Origin: Laspinema sp963821735
GTDB taxonomy: Bacteria; Cyanobacteriota; Cyanobacteriia; Cyanobacteriales; Laspinemataceae
Direction of reading: 5' to 3'
Length of the DNA: 64,000 nucleotides
Assembly: GCA_963821735.1 (NCBI GenBank)
Contig: CAWGFK010000070.1
Span: forward strand, 372,001 to 436,000
Shown: positions 28,597-38,262 of the stretch, piece after piece
Layout: the number at the start of each line of letters is the position of its first letter
Position numbering within the stretch: position 1 is the stretch's first letter
Position numbers and translations under genes: made by a program
Notes under the pieces: generated by a model
What the model was told of the DNA's origin: nothing
Seen by the model: only the letters and a program-made list of their open reading frames with translations
Databases searched by the model: none

Positions 28597-30500
28597 CTAG
28601 GAACGTGGAGATAAAAGCATCAATAAATCCCATTGAATATGGGTATCCTGAGAAACACCCGTTCCACTTAAACTCCGAATTTTACCCAAACTATTCAAAA
28701 CAATTTGACCTTCAGGTGAGGCATTAATTTCCGGGGGTACAAACGTATTCACCCAGGCCAATACAGCCCCCATATTTAGATAACAATAGCCGAGGTTCGC
28801 TTGAGGTAAAGGGTCCAATGCAGCTTGGAAATTAAACGCATTGGCGAGACTCTGAGCCGGTTCTGGATAAAGTTCTTGGAACGGTCCTAGTCCCGTCGTC
28901 ATCATCAGGGTATTTTCAGAAATCCATCCATGAGCGAATACACTTTCTGTTCTCCCATTTGGGTTAATGACCTCCCAACTGGTAACCGAGTTTTCATTAA
29001 TTTGATGGCGAGTAATGGTAATCGCCCCGGATAACTGACTGGCAATCCGTTCATCAAGTTGCGTTAATAGACGTTCCGCACTCGGGCGATCGCTCGTTTC
29101 AATCATCGACCCCATTCCTAATTTCATGGCTTCATCCACGGTGGGGAAAAATCCCTGATTGGTGGGAAAAACAAAAGCAGTAATTTCACCATCCATCCAG
29201 GGGAGGAGATCTTGTGTCATATCTAAACCCAAAGTGGATTGAGTGAACTCCGGGATTTGATCCAATCCGGGCAAAGTGAGGAGGTTTTGACCCAAAATCG
29301 GGCCGATCGCCTGCCACAAATTCAGACTGCCGCCACAGGTGAAGTAGGTGGATGCCGGAAGTCTCGCCGCCATTGGGTTTGGGTTCGGTGCCGCCAGGGG
29401 TTCAGGGAGTGGGGTTTTGTAAAACCCCCGAGACTGAGCGCGAATCCCTTCGGGTTCCATCCACACCATCAAATCGATCGCACTGTAGGGGGTCGCCAAC
29501 TCACCCCCTGCCGGATTGATATTCCCAAAAGCGGGTAGAGGAAGCAAACGGTTCAACAGGGGAGAGGCGCTAGAAAGTCGGGCCAGTTGGGGAAAATTGC
29601 CATAACCAATCACCAGCGATCGGCCCGATTCAGGATGCGCTAAGGTCCTCTGAAACTGGGGGTCTCTGGCTAAACTATTGCTCCTGTCTTTAGTCGCAAT
29701 CCAACGTTCCAAGGGGGCGCTACTCTGAGCTGCCGCCACATATCCTGGAACAATCGCGATCGCCAAACCTGCTGTTCCCTGGACTTCTGGAGCGGGGACT
29801 CCCGGGGGCCTGGGAACGGGTTGGGCTGGGGCCCCCGGCGTAGCATCGGGCAGAATTGGCCGCGTCTGTGCCAATACCGGCAACCCTTTGAGCCATTTGC
29901 TCTGTTTGAAAGCCGACAGGGGATTTAAGGCGACTGGCCCGCTTTGTCCGGACCCAGGAGCCTTCGCTGTTCCTGCGCCATATTTTGACCCGGCCATTCT
30001 AACAGCGTCACCCCCTGAAACTGACGTTCCCGGGGTTGTCCCTGAATGGCACTCAATTGGGCCACAAAATTAGGAATCCGATTCGGGTCCTCAATTGGAG
30101 CCACCATCACCGCATTCTCCTGGAGAGAAGCCTTCCCGGTCCCCTCTGCTCCGGGCATCAGGGCGATCGCTGTCCAGTCTCCCAACCAGGGTTGGATATC
30201 CCGGGCAAAATTCACCTCTGCCGGAATGTAGGGCAAAAATCCCGGCCCAGAAAACCCAGGCGGGAGGTCAACAAACCGATTTAAGCCACTCCAGGCATTA
30301 GCGCGGGTATCAATCAGCAACACCCCGCTAATCTCCCCAGGTAACACCGTAGTCACGGGCATAGGGGATGTCGCGGCAACCCCCTCTGGTACAGGTTGTG
30401 CTTGCAGCACTGAACCCGTCGTCAGAACTAAAACAGAAAGCACTGGTAAGGTGACGCGCTTAAGCACTGAACCATTTCTCCCTTTTGCGATCCACAGCAA
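28597..30500 (-). CDS. DUF3352 domain protein, one frameshift
   Basis: An exported protein of about 634 residues once joined. The N-terminal part (30500 to about 29930) has a signal segment (VTLPVLSVLVLTTGSVLQA) and the DUF3352 start pattern (VLLIDTRANAWSGLNRF, IQPWLGDWTAIAL). The second part (to 28597) continues with GLAIAIVPGYVAAAQSSA, the conserved DLMVWMEPEG and DLLPWMDGEITAFVF, and ends in LLMLLSPRS. The frames meet between about 29990 and 29920; one base seems lost. DUF3352 proteins are large cyanobacterial envelope proteins of unknown function. Confidence 0.8.
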
Positions 30501-30894
30501 GCGTACCGTATTGAAGAGAGTTTCGCAATTTCAGCCCTGCCCCTAGAGGAGAAAAGCGGTGAGGAGTCCCTTTTTTGAGTCTGGAATCCCTCCAGTTCGG
30601 CGGTTTCCCTAAAAAAATAGATTGAGGACTAGACAAGGGGGATTGACTCTGTTAAATTTAATCTTATAATGGGAGGCTGTGCCAAAATATTATTACACTC
30701 ACCATTCGGATTATAAATATAATATTGTACCCATTCAAAAAAAGCAACCCCCTTCCCCTATCTTTTTTTTGCATTCCTCATGATATGAGCAGCCCTGAAT
30801 TGAGAAGGAACCCGGCTTTTTCAAACCGAGTTCCTCACAAGAGAATAGATTTTATCTCACCTTGGCCGAGTAAACAGCGCGGTTAAGCGCTCCC
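30501..30894. other. Intergenic region between metK and the DUF3352 gene
   Basis: About 394 bases. An imperfect hairpin (GGAACCCGG / CCGAGTTCC, about 30808-30835) lies after the metK stop and may end its transcript. The rest is AT-rich and must contain the promoter of the DUF3352 gene; no clear elements are seen. Confidence 0.4.
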
Positions 30895-32151
30895 TCACAC
30901 CGAGGCGACAGCGGGGAGCAACGCATCTTTGAGCAATTGCACCTTATCTGTGGCTTCCCAAGGTAAGTCCAGATCCGTGCGACCCAGGTGACCATAAGCG
31001 GCCACATCCTGGTAAAAACGACCGCCTCGTTCCCCTGGCAGCCGCTGCAAATTAAAGGTTTGGATAATCCCTGCCGGACGCAGTTCAAAATGCTTCTGAA
31101 CCACTTCTAGCAACTTATCTTCGTCCACCTTACCCGTGCCAAAGGTTTCAATCGTCAGACTCACCGGGCGCGCGACCCCGATCGCATAACTAATTTGTAC
31201 TTCGCACTTTTCGGCCAAACCAGCCGCTACAATATTTTTTGCCACATACCGGCAAGCATAGGCCGCACTGCGGTCTACCTTTGTGGGGTCCTTCCCAGAA
31301 AATGCACCGCCCCCATGACGGGAATAGCCGCCATAAGTATCCACAATAATTTTACGTCCGGTTAAGCCCGAATCCCCTTGGGGTCCGCCAATCACGAATT
31401 TACCTGTGGGATTCACCAAAAAGCGAGTGTTCGCGTCGGGTTTCACCTGAAGGTCATCAAAACAAGGTTGAACCACCCGTTCCCAGACATCTGCTTTGAT
31501 TTTGGCTTGCACTGCCAGGTTATCGGTAATCTCTGCGATCGCCGGGGTGTGCTGAGTGGAAATCAAAATGGTATCAATGCCAACGGGAACGCCATTTTCA
31601 TAAATCACCGTGACTTGGGTTTTGCCATCGGGACGCAGATAGGGCAGTTCACCATTTTTGCGGACCATTGCCAGTCGGCGAGACATCCGATGCGCCAGGG
31701 AAATCGGCATCGGCATCAGTTCGGGGGTTTCGTTGCAGGCAAAGCCGAACATTAACCCTTGGTCCCCGGCACCGATCGCATCAAGTTCTTCTTCGCTCAT
31801 CTGTTCCCGGGTTTCTTGAGCTTGATCAACCCCTTGAGCGATATCAGCAGATTGTTCATCGAGGGCGACCAGGATGGAGCAACTATTGGCAGAGAAGCCA
31901 TTTTCGGCATCAGTATAGCCAATTTCTGCAATTTTTTTGCGGGCGACTTCGACAAAGTTTACTTGCGCTTGGGAGGTGATTTCCCCGGTAATCAGAACTA
32001 AGCCAGTGTTGACGACGACTTCTGCGGCGACCCGACTTTTGGGGTCCTGGGTAAGCAAGGCGTCGAGAATCGTGTCAGAAATCTGGTCGCAGATTTTATC
32101 GGGGTGTCCTTCGGTGACGGACTCTGAGGTAAATAAGTAGCGACGAGTCAA
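30895..32151 (-). CDS. metK: S-adenosylmethionine synthase
   Basis: 418 residues; makes SAM from methionine and ATP in the cytoplasm. The N-terminus TSESVTEGHPDKICDQISD and the signatures GAGDQGLMFGFA and GGGAFSGKDPTKVDRSAAY are those of bacterial MetK, and the length is normal for cyanobacteria. It lies 70 bases downstream of the HAD phosphatase gene on the same strand and may share its transcript. SAM made here feeds the methyltransferases of cobalamin synthesis and DNA modification elsewhere in the window, but no dedicated link is implied. Confidence 0.98.
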   Translation of the reverse strand: MTRRYLFTSESVTEGHPDKICDQISDTILDALLTQDPKSRVAAEVVVNTGLVLITGEITSQAQVNFVEVARKKIAEIGYTDAENGFSANSCSILVALDEQSADIAQGVDQAQETREQMSEEELDAIGAGDQGLMFGFACNETPELMPMPISLAHRMSRRLAMVRKNGELPYLRPDGKTQVTVIYENGVPVGIDTILISTQHTPAIAEITDNLAVQAKIKADVWERVVQPCFDDLQVKPDANTRFLVNPTGKFVIGGPQGDSGLTGRKIIVDTYGGYSRHGGGAFSGKDPTKVDRSAAYACRYVAKNIVAAGLAEKCEVQISYAIGVARPVSLTIETFGTGKVDEDKLLEVVQKHFELRPAGIIQTFNLQRLPGERGGRFYQDVAAYGHLGRTDLDLPWEATDKVQLLKDALLPAVASV

Positions 32152-32221
32152 CGTTAAGTCCTCCTGGGATCTGGATAACGATCGTTAAACTATCTTAGTC
32201 TGAGGGTGGCAACCGGATGTT

Positions 32222-32962
32222 TCAAGATTGAATGAGGATTTCGTCTAAAGAGGCGATCGCCACATCCGCACCAGCGAGGCGATCGGAAGACGCCGGACGC
32301 CAGCTAATCCCGATACAACCGGCGGCACCGGCGCGTTTTGCCATCTGAAAATCGGCAGGGGAATCCCCCACCATCAGAGTGACTCCCGGTTCGACACCGA
32401 GGGACTGGCAAGCTTGTAAAAAAAGAGCGGGGTCGGGTTTACTGGGTCCCGAATCCACTCCCATTTGAAGTTGAAGATAGGTGTCGAGCTGATAATGTTG
32501 CGCGAAGGCTTGAACTCGTGCGGTACTGGCTGCGGAGAGAATGCCAAGTTTGAGTCCCGCCTGGGAAAGATTGACGATCGCCTCTAGGCAGCCGACAAAT
32601 AAGGGGGAAGGGGTGGCATTTTTTTTGAAGAACTCATCGGCTTCATCAAATGCGGCCCGAGCAATTTCTAGGGAATCCAGCCAACCGCGTCCGGTTTCGG
32701 CAATGTAAGCAGCAGCGGCAATTTCGTTTTCGCCTCGGCTGCCGACGGCGAGTAAGCCGGTGGGGTCGAGGGTGTTATCGGTGAGGCCAAAGGCCATGAG
32801 GAGAGGGTCTCCGGTTCCGGGAACCCGAGCGTCGATGATGCGCGATCGCTTGTGTCCCAAGAGTCTTAAAAAATCTTCTGAGTCTTCTAAGGTTCCGTCT
32901 TTATCAAAAATGACTGCCTCAATCTGCTCGAATTTGATATCTCGACACTGAATGGTGGTCAA
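32222..32962 (-). CDS. HAD-family hydrolase (phosphoglycolate-phosphatase-like)
   Basis: 246 residues. Motif I is VIFDKDGTLED (nucleophile Asp20, acid Asp22), motif II is the Ser in GILSAASTARV, and motifs III/IV are PSKPDPALFL and VMVGDSPADFQMA-like LMVGDSPADFQMA. A helical cap sits between motifs I and II, as in HAD subfamily IA (phosphoglycolate phosphatase or pyrophosphatase-like). A photorespiratory role is plausible in a cyanobacterium, but the substrate is not proven. It precedes metK on the same strand. Confidence 0.88.
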   Translation of the reverse strand: MTTIQCRDIKFEQIEAVIFDKDGTLEDSEDFLRLLGHKRSRIIDARVPGTGDPLLMAFGLTDNTLDPTGLLAVGSRGENEIAAAAYIAETGRGWLDSLEIARAAFDEADEFFKKNATPSPLFVGCLEAIVNLSQAGLKLGILSAASTARVQAFAQHYQLDTYLQLQMGVDSGPSKPDPALFLQACQSLGVEPGVTLMVGDSPADFQMAKRAGAAGCIGISWRPASSDRLAGADVAIASLDEILIQS

Positions 32963-33311
32963 TGTCTTTAGTCTCCTGTGACGGTGATGATTAACGGGCG
33001 ATTTCGGGGCCGCAAGCCAGCCTATTTTCTGCCCCGAAGGGAGGAGGAAAGAAATGGGTTGCGCTTCTTTGATGCCCTGGGATTGACTGGACGGAGTGCA
33101 TCACTGGCCTCAGTTCAAAACTCCCCCCTTCATAGATATGCCTCTGTCGGAGCAACTCAAGGGTAATTCTTGTTCCGAAGGATTACAAAGGAGGGAGCGG
33201 TGATGAGGGAGCCAAGTTGCGTGAACCCGGGACGGGGGGATTTTAATCCGTTACTCCCCGAACCCAGTCTCACCGATTAGCAGATCCGGCGATCGCCAGA
33301 GTCGGCGAGAT
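32963..33311. other. Intergenic region between rpsA and HAD genes
   Basis: About 349 bases; both flanking genes are on the minus strand. It holds the 3' side of rpsA (GC-rich, with imperfect pairing around 33225-33270) and the upstream region of the HAD gene. A 62-codon plus-strand frame has no sign of being real. Nothing else is visible. Confidence 0.35.
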
Positions 33312-34478
33312 CTATTCTTCGGTAACGGCAGAGACTTCTTCTTGATCAACCGCAGTTTCCTGCGCTTCTTCAGCTACGGGTTCTTGAATCGCGGCTTCTT
33401 CAGCTACAGGTTCTTGAATCGCGGCTTCTTCAGCTACGGGTTCTTGAATCGCGGCTTCTTCAGCTACGGGTTCTTGAATCGCGGCTTCTTCAGCTACAGG
33501 TTCTTGAATCGCGGCTTCTTCAGCTACAGGTTCTTCCACCGGAGTTACCGGAACTGCTGGCTGTTCTGGTTGCCCTTGCTGCTTGGCCCGCATTTGTTCG
33601 CGGAATTTTTGAGCCATTTCTTCAGCGCGATCGAACACCGACTGCCGGTTCTTCACCATATCCCCGGGTTCCGGTTCGAGTTGCTTGGTAGACAAGGAGA
33701 TGCGACCCCGTTCTGCATCCAAGTCAATGATCATCACCTTCAGTTCATCATTGACATTAAAGACACTGTGGGGGGTATCGATGTGATCGTGGGAAATTTC
33801 CGAAATGTGCAGCAAACCGCTGACTCCGCCGATATCGATAAAGGCACCGTATGGTTTGATGCCACGAACTGTACCGATGACGACTTCGCCGACTTCCAAG
33901 CGGTTCATCTTGCGCTCAACCAACGCTCGACGATGGGATAGGACTAGACGATTGCGGTCTTCGTCTACTTCCAAGAATTTTAAGGGGAGTTCTTCTCCGA
34001 CCAGTTCTTCTTTGGGTTTGCGGGTGCTAATATGGGACCCTGGAATGAAGCCGCGCAAGCCTTCAATGCGAACCAGTGCTGCCCCGCGATTGGTTGCAAA
34101 CACCTGAGAGCGCACGGTGGCGTCTTCGGTTTGCAACTGGCGAACTCGTTCCCAAGCCCGCATATATTCAATGCGGCGGATGCTTAGGGTTAGCTGTCCA
34201 TCTTCGTTCTCATCGGTGAGGATAAAGAACTCGCGAGTTTCGTTGGATTGCAAGACTTCATCAGGAGCGTCAACCCGGTTGATCGACATTTCCTGAATGG
34301 GGATATATGCTGCTGTTTTTGCACCAATGTCAATCAGAGCGCCCCTCGGCTTTAGACTGAATACTGTACCGGCGACGACATCGCCGGGGCTAAAGTGATA
34401 GTCATATTTATCGAGAAGAGCTGCAAAATCCTCGTGAGTAAAGCCTACATCTTTGGCGACTGTGTTCTGATTGACCAT
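33312..34478 (-). CDS. rpsA: 30S ribosomal protein S1 with repetitive acidic tail
   Basis: 388 residues from ATG 34476-34478; the longer frame to 34574 lacks S1-like sequence. Three S1 RNA-binding domains are visible: SPGDVVAGTVFSLKPRGALI at about 30, a diverged second near 115-180 (FATNRGAALVRIEGLRGFIP), and VGEVVIGTVRGIKPYGAFID near 195. Three domains are typical of cyanobacterial S1, which helps mRNA bind the 30S subunit. The C-terminus is a run of EPVAEEAAIQ decapeptides (about residues 315-370), giving a strongly acidic tail. The -10 at 34952-34957 implies a leader of more than 450 bases. Confidence 0.96.
   Translation of the reverse strand: MVNQNTVAKDVGFTHEDFAALLDKYDYHFSPGDVVAGTVFSLKPRGALIDIGAKTAAYIPIQEMSINRVDAPDEVLQSNETREFFILTDENEDGQLTLSIRRIEYMRAWERVRQLQTEDATVRSQVFATNRGAALVRIEGLRGFIPGSHISTRKPKEELVGEELPLKFLEVDEDRNRLVLSHRRALVERKMNRLEVGEVVIGTVRGIKPYGAFIDIGGVSGLLHISEISHDHIDTPHSVFNVNDELKVMIIDLDAERGRISLSTKQLEPEPGDMVKNRQSVFDRAEEMAQKFREQMRAKQQGQPEQPAVPVTPVEEPVAEEAAIQEPVAEEAAIQEPVAEEAAIQEPVAEEAAIQEPVAEEAAIQEPVAEEAQETAVDQEEVSAVTEE
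33367..33536 (-). repeat. 30-base tandem repeat inside rpsA
   Basis: Five full copies and a partial sixth of a 30-base unit (plus-strand core GGCTTCTTCAGCTAC) coding for EPVAEEAAIQ. Copies differ only at a GG/AG position. A coding minisatellite that can change length without breaking the frame. Confidence 0.95.
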
Positions 34479-34946
34479 GCGATTTGATTCCTGGAACTGT
34501 TCTCCGTTCGTAGTCGTGTATTTTTTGAAAAAGATGTTGTCGATGTTGATTTTGAAGCCGCAAAACGGCTGCAAATCTTGAGCAACTTTGAGTCTAGGCT
34601 AACCTGGACCTCAGTGCACCATCACACTCTTTTTCCCTTGGTCGCCTCGGTTGGGCGTCCAAGGTTAAACAAAAAAGTTAGAGTTTAGTGTGGGGCGAGA
34701 ACACTAGGAGGGAGGGGGTCTGTGCCACAAACTAGCGGGTTGAGACTGCTCCCTAGGTTCAGCTTCCCCGCTTACAGGCCAAGGGCAGAGAATAGACTTC
34801 GAGCAGTTTCCTGCCAAAGATTCAGCCGTTATTTTTGAGGGCTGGTTCAATTCAACTTCCGGTTGGCTTGCAAGCTTCAGATGACGTCAAAAAGACGCTT
34901 CCGTACTATTTTAGACGCTTTCCTTTGGAAATTTTTAAGCCTAGAA

Positions 34947-34985
34947 AAACTATTATAGCTTGAATGCTCCTTTTTGAACACCGAG
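34947..34985 (-). promoter_or_regulatory. Putative rpsA promoter
   Basis: Minus-strand TATAAT at 34957-34952, with TTCAAA or GTTCAA about 15-16 bases upstream. Transcription from here gives a leader of roughly 460-470 bases before the rpsA ATG. Near its end is a hairpin around GCCG-TTTTG-CGGC (about 34557-34569). A long leader fits the known self-control of S1 synthesis in bacteria. Confidence 0.5.
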
Positions 34986-35191
34986 CTTTGGAAATTTTTC
35001 AAACAATTTTTGTACAATCTCTGGTTAAGACCCTCGATTGGAATCCCTTGTCACCTGTGAACAGGGGACAGATCCATTCACGATCAAGGGCGATCGCTGT
35101 CGTTGAAGAGAATTTATTTTAAGGAGAGGTTAACGGTTAACGGGGAGTTCACTGACCCTTGATTCCCCTGATCTTCAGCCCTCATTTTGCT

Positions 35192-35785
35192 CTAGGCTTG
35201 AGCTAGAGAAGAGACAGGGGGAGAATCTTGGGTCGCATCATTGAGAGTTAACTGCTCTGGATCATCGGGAGATTTCCGAGGGGAATTGTCGTCTTCCGGG
35301 GTGGGTGAGCGGTCACTTCCCTGGCGATCGCTTTGATTTTGCAGGTCCTTTAAGGTATCCACAAAATCACGAATCCCTTGGAATTGTCGATAGACTGAGG
35401 CAAAGCGGATATAAGCCACTTCACTGACCGCTTGCAATTGAGAAAGGACCAGTTCTCCGATATCATTGCTCGTGACTTCGCGTTTAGAACGCTGTTGCTG
35501 CAATTGAGCTTCGATTTCATCGACTAAATTTTCAATTTGTCCAGACTCAACGCCGGTTTTTTCACAAGCGCGAACAATCCCGCGCAGTAACTTAGAGCGA
35601 TCGAACGATTCGCGGGAGCCATCTCGTTTAATTACCGTGATCGGAACATATTCAATCCGTTCATAAGTGGTAAAGCGACGGTTACACAGGAGACACTCCC
35701 GGCGACGGCGGACGCTTTGACCGGCTTCAGCGGAGCGAGATTCTAGTACCCGACTGTCAGTATGCTGGCAAAATGGACATCGCAT
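35192..35785 (-). CDS. nrdR: Transcriptional repressor NrdR
   Basis: 197 residues from ATG 35783-35785; the frame is open to 35857, but the protein proper begins MRCPFCQH. A zinc ribbon (Cys3, Cys6, Cys31, Cys34) is followed by an ATP-cone (VIKRDGSRESFDRSKLLRGI) and VAYIRFASVYRQF. NrdR represses ribonucleotide-reductase genes in response to bound nucleotides. The C-terminal 50 residues are a polar Asp/Pro/Ser-rich tail beyond the usual end. The gene lies downstream of psbT and upstream of rpsA on the same strand. Confidence 0.96.
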   Translation of the reverse strand: MRCPFCQHTDSRVLESRSAEAGQSVRRRRECLLCNRRFTTYERIEYVPITVIKRDGSRESFDRSKLLRGIVRACEKTGVESGQIENLVDEIEAQLQQQRSKREVTSNDIGELVLSQLQAVSEVAYIRFASVYRQFQGIRDFVDTLKDLQNQSDRQGSDRSPTPEDDNSPRKSPDDPEQLTLNDATQDSPPVSSLAQA

Positions 35786-36099
35786 GATTTTTGTCCTGTG
35801 AGCGAGAGGAACTCCGAGGGGAAGGCAGAAAGAAATCGGGAAATTATTCAGACGCACGGTCTGTTTTTCTGATTGGAGTTTCCGCTCTTAAATCTTCCTG
35901 CCTGGACTCGGTTAAAAACACAGCTTGGGGCTGGCTTGAGGACTGGGGTCTAAGTCTGGGGGAATTTCTGAGTTGATCGATATCCTATCTTTGAAGGTTC
36001 AATGCGATCGCCAAGCTCAATGAGCCTTCTTCGCCTTTTTTTCCCAATGGAATAAATCAGCTAGAGGGATAAATCGACTCAGAAATTCACCCCGGATTG
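35786..36099. other. psbT-nrdR intergenic region
   Basis: About 314 bases. It contains a short palindrome GCTCAATGAGC near 36014 without a T run, and must hold the nrdR promoter unless nrdR is read through from psbT. I see no further gene. Confidence 0.35.
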
Positions 36100-36195
36100 T
36101 TACTTGCCAATGCGAGGCGGTTCACGGAAGGCGATCGCAAAGAACAGCACACCGATGGCTAAAGTCAGAATTAAGATGTAAGCGACACTCTGCAT
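36100..36195 (-). CDS. psbT: Photosystem II reaction centre protein PsbT
   Basis: 31 residues, one transmembrane helix in the thylakoid membrane at the PSII dimer interface. The peptide begins MQSVAYILILTLAIG and ends AFREPPRIGK, the diagnostic PsbT C-terminus; the length is exactly that of the family. It lies 132 bases downstream of psbB on the same strand, the conserved psbB-psbT order of cyanobacteria and plastids, but a strong terminator-like hairpin stands between them. Confidence 0.97.
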   Translation of the reverse strand: MQSVAYILILTLAIGVLFFAIAFREPPRIGK

Positions 36196-36244
36196 AATGA
36201 TAAATTCCTAATCATCAAGGGTAACACCAGTCTACCAAGCAATA

Positions 36245-36300
36245 GAAAAAAGGTCTAACAAAATGCACTTGTCTTTTAGGACCCGTCCATTTGTTAGACC
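36245..36300 (-). terminator. Intrinsic terminator after psbB
   Basis: Arms GGTCTAACAAA and TTTGTTAGACC (plus-strand 36252-36262 and 36290-36300) form a perfect 11-base stem. On the minus strand the second arm is followed by TTTTTTCTATT. It sits between psbB and psbT, so it should end or attenuate the psbB transcript. Confidence 0.8.
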
Positions 36301-36327
36301 TGAGATGAGAGTTAGAGGTAAACCACT

Positions 36328-37854
36328 CTAAACTTCTTGTTTGCGGGTGGAAACGTCCCCGACTTTTTGGAACAGACCAAACTCGACCTGCTCTTCGAGA
36401 TCCGGGTCGATACCGGCAAACACATCCCGGAAAATCGTCCGAGACCCGTGCCAGATATGACCGAAGAAGAACAGCAAAGCAAAGCAGGCATGGCCATAAG
36501 TAAACCAACCGCGAGTGCTCGTGCGGAACACCCCATCAGACTGGAGGGTTTCGCGATCGAAGGCAAACGGTTCGCCTAACTGAGCCTTCCGAGCATACTG
36601 CTTGACTAAAGCCGGTTCGCTCACGGTTTTCCCGTTGAGTTCCCCACCGTAGAAGCTCACCGTGACGCCGGTTTGCTCAAAGCTGTATTTAGATTCAGCA
36701 CGACGGAAGGGAATATCAGCGCGCACGATGCCATCGGCATCAGTCAAGACCACTGGGAAGGTTTCAAAGAAGTTGGGAAGACGACGCACTGAGAGCACGC
36801 GACCTTCACCATCTTTAAACACGGGATGACCCAACCAACCTAGGGCGAGTCCATCACCCGTGTTCATGGGGCCTACGCGGAACAGACCGCCTTTGGCGGG
36901 GTTGTTACCGACGTAATCATAGAAGGCTAGTTTCTCAGGAATCTGAGACCAAGCTTCATCTAAGCTATCCCCTTGAGCCAGGGAGGTTTGCACGCGCCGA
37001 TCAATTTCCTGCTGGAAGTAATTGCTATCCCACTGATAGCGGGTTGGACCAAACAGTTCGATCGGAGTGGTGGCGGAACCGTACCACATGGTACCGGCGA
37101 CCACGAAAGCGGCGAAAAAGACGGCAGCGATACTGCTAGAGAGCACGGTTTCAATGTTCCCCATCCGCAGCGCTCGGTACAACCGCTCAGGCGGACGCAC
37201 AGATAAGTGGAAAATGCCAGCAATAATGCCAACAATCCCCGCTGCAATGTGGTGAGCCACGATCCCACCCGGATTAAACGGGTTAAAGCCATCGGGTCCC
37301 CACTCCGGCGCAACGGGCTGAATATGTCCCGTTAAGCCATAAGGGTCAGAAATCCACATCCCCGGTCCGAATAAACCTGTGAGGTGAAATGCTCCAAATC
37401 CGAAGCAGAGCAGACCCGACAGGAATAAGTGGATGCCAAACATTTTAGGCAAGTCCAGGGCGGGTTCGCCGGTGCGCGGATCAGTGAACAGCTCCAAATC
37501 CCAATAAACCCAGTGCCAGCAAGCTGCTAGGAACAGCAATCCGGACAGGACAATATGGGCGGTAGCAACCCCTTCAAATGACCAGAACCCAACGTCTGCT
37601 GCGCTTTCGCCGGTAATGCTCCAGCCTCTCCAAGAATCGGTCACGCCTAGGCGAGCCATGAAGGGCATGACGAACATCCCCTGACGCCACATGGGGTTCA
37701 GGACGGGATCGCTCGGATCGAAAATCGCCAGTTCATAAAGGGCCATTGAACCGGCCCAACCTGCCACCAGAGCCGTGTGCATTAGGTGAACGGCAATCAA
37801 CCGACCCGGATCGTTCAAAACGACTGTGTGTACTCGATACCAGGGTAGTCCCAT
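36328..37854 (-). CDS. psbB: Photosystem II CP47 chlorophyll-binding protein
   Basis: 508 residues, the normal CP47 length. Inner antenna of photosystem II in the thylakoid membrane: six transmembrane helices carrying His ligands for chlorophyll (HLMHTALVAGWAGSMALYE, FEGVATAHIVLSGLLFLAACW, GIVAHHIAAGIVGIIAGIF, FFFGHIWHG) and a large lumenal loop between helices five and six. The N-terminus MGLPWYRVHTVV and the C-terminal region (VFAGIDPDLEEQVEFG) are typical. A strong ribosome site (AGGAGG, plus-strand 37866-37871) precedes the ATG. psbT follows beyond a terminator-like hairpin. Confidence 0.99.
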   Translation of the reverse strand: MGLPWYRVHTVVLNDPGRLIAVHLMHTALVAGWAGSMALYELAIFDPSDPVLNPMWRQGMFVMPFMARLGVTDSWRGWSITGESAADVGFWSFEGVATAHIVLSGLLFLAACWHWVYWDLELFTDPRTGEPALDLPKMFGIHLFLSGLLCFGFGAFHLTGLFGPGMWISDPYGLTGHIQPVAPEWGPDGFNPFNPGGIVAHHIAAGIVGIIAGIFHLSVRPPERLYRALRMGNIETVLSSSIAAVFFAAFVVAGTMWYGSATTPIELFGPTRYQWDSNYFQQEIDRRVQTSLAQGDSLDEAWSQIPEKLAFYDYVGNNPAKGGLFRVGPMNTGDGLALGWLGHPVFKDGEGRVLSVRRLPNFFETFPVVLTDADGIVRADIPFRRAESKYSFEQTGVTVSFYGGELNGKTVSEPALVKQYARKAQLGEPFAFDRETLQSDGVFRTSTRGWFTYGHACFALLFFFGHIWHGSRTIFRDVFAGIDPDLEEQVEFGLFQKVGDVSTRKQEV

Positions 37855-38262
37855 TGACTACGCTTCCTCCTCAGTTTGAGTTATCTATTTGGACGCTATC
37901 TTTGAGCCTTTTATAAAGTCAAAGCGTTTTCACTGGGGACCAAGCCTTAAAGCTGGGGGCTTGACAGTGGCTGCGCGATGACTATCGCATCTCAAAAATG
38001 AGACAGTATTTAAAGAAGTGTAACTATTGATGGAATCGAATGCAAGAGTTTTGGTTATTGATGTAAAGAAAAGCGATCGCTCCGGTACGGAGGCAGGTGC
38101 TGATTTCTGAGAACCGGCTGCATCCGGATTCCCCAGTCTCTCAGGGTTGTACTCCCCTAGAGTGACTGGTTAAAGCCTTTAATCTGACCCATCCAAATCC
38201 CCAAAGAATCTCTCCCTCAGCCGATGTAACTCCTTCAGGCGCGGACCTGGGGAGTTTGGCGT
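37855..38262. other. psbB upstream region
   Basis: About 408 bases holding the psbB leader and promoter. Near the gene are the AGGAGG ribosome site and AT-rich sequence (minus-strand TTTATAAAAGG). No confident -35/-10 pair or known light-response box could be placed. No other gene is seen. Confidence 0.4.

Noticed and set aside
32978..33166. 62-codon plus-strand frame upstream of the HAD gene
   Set aside because: The composition is that of the reverse strand of a promoter region; there is no family likeness or start signal.
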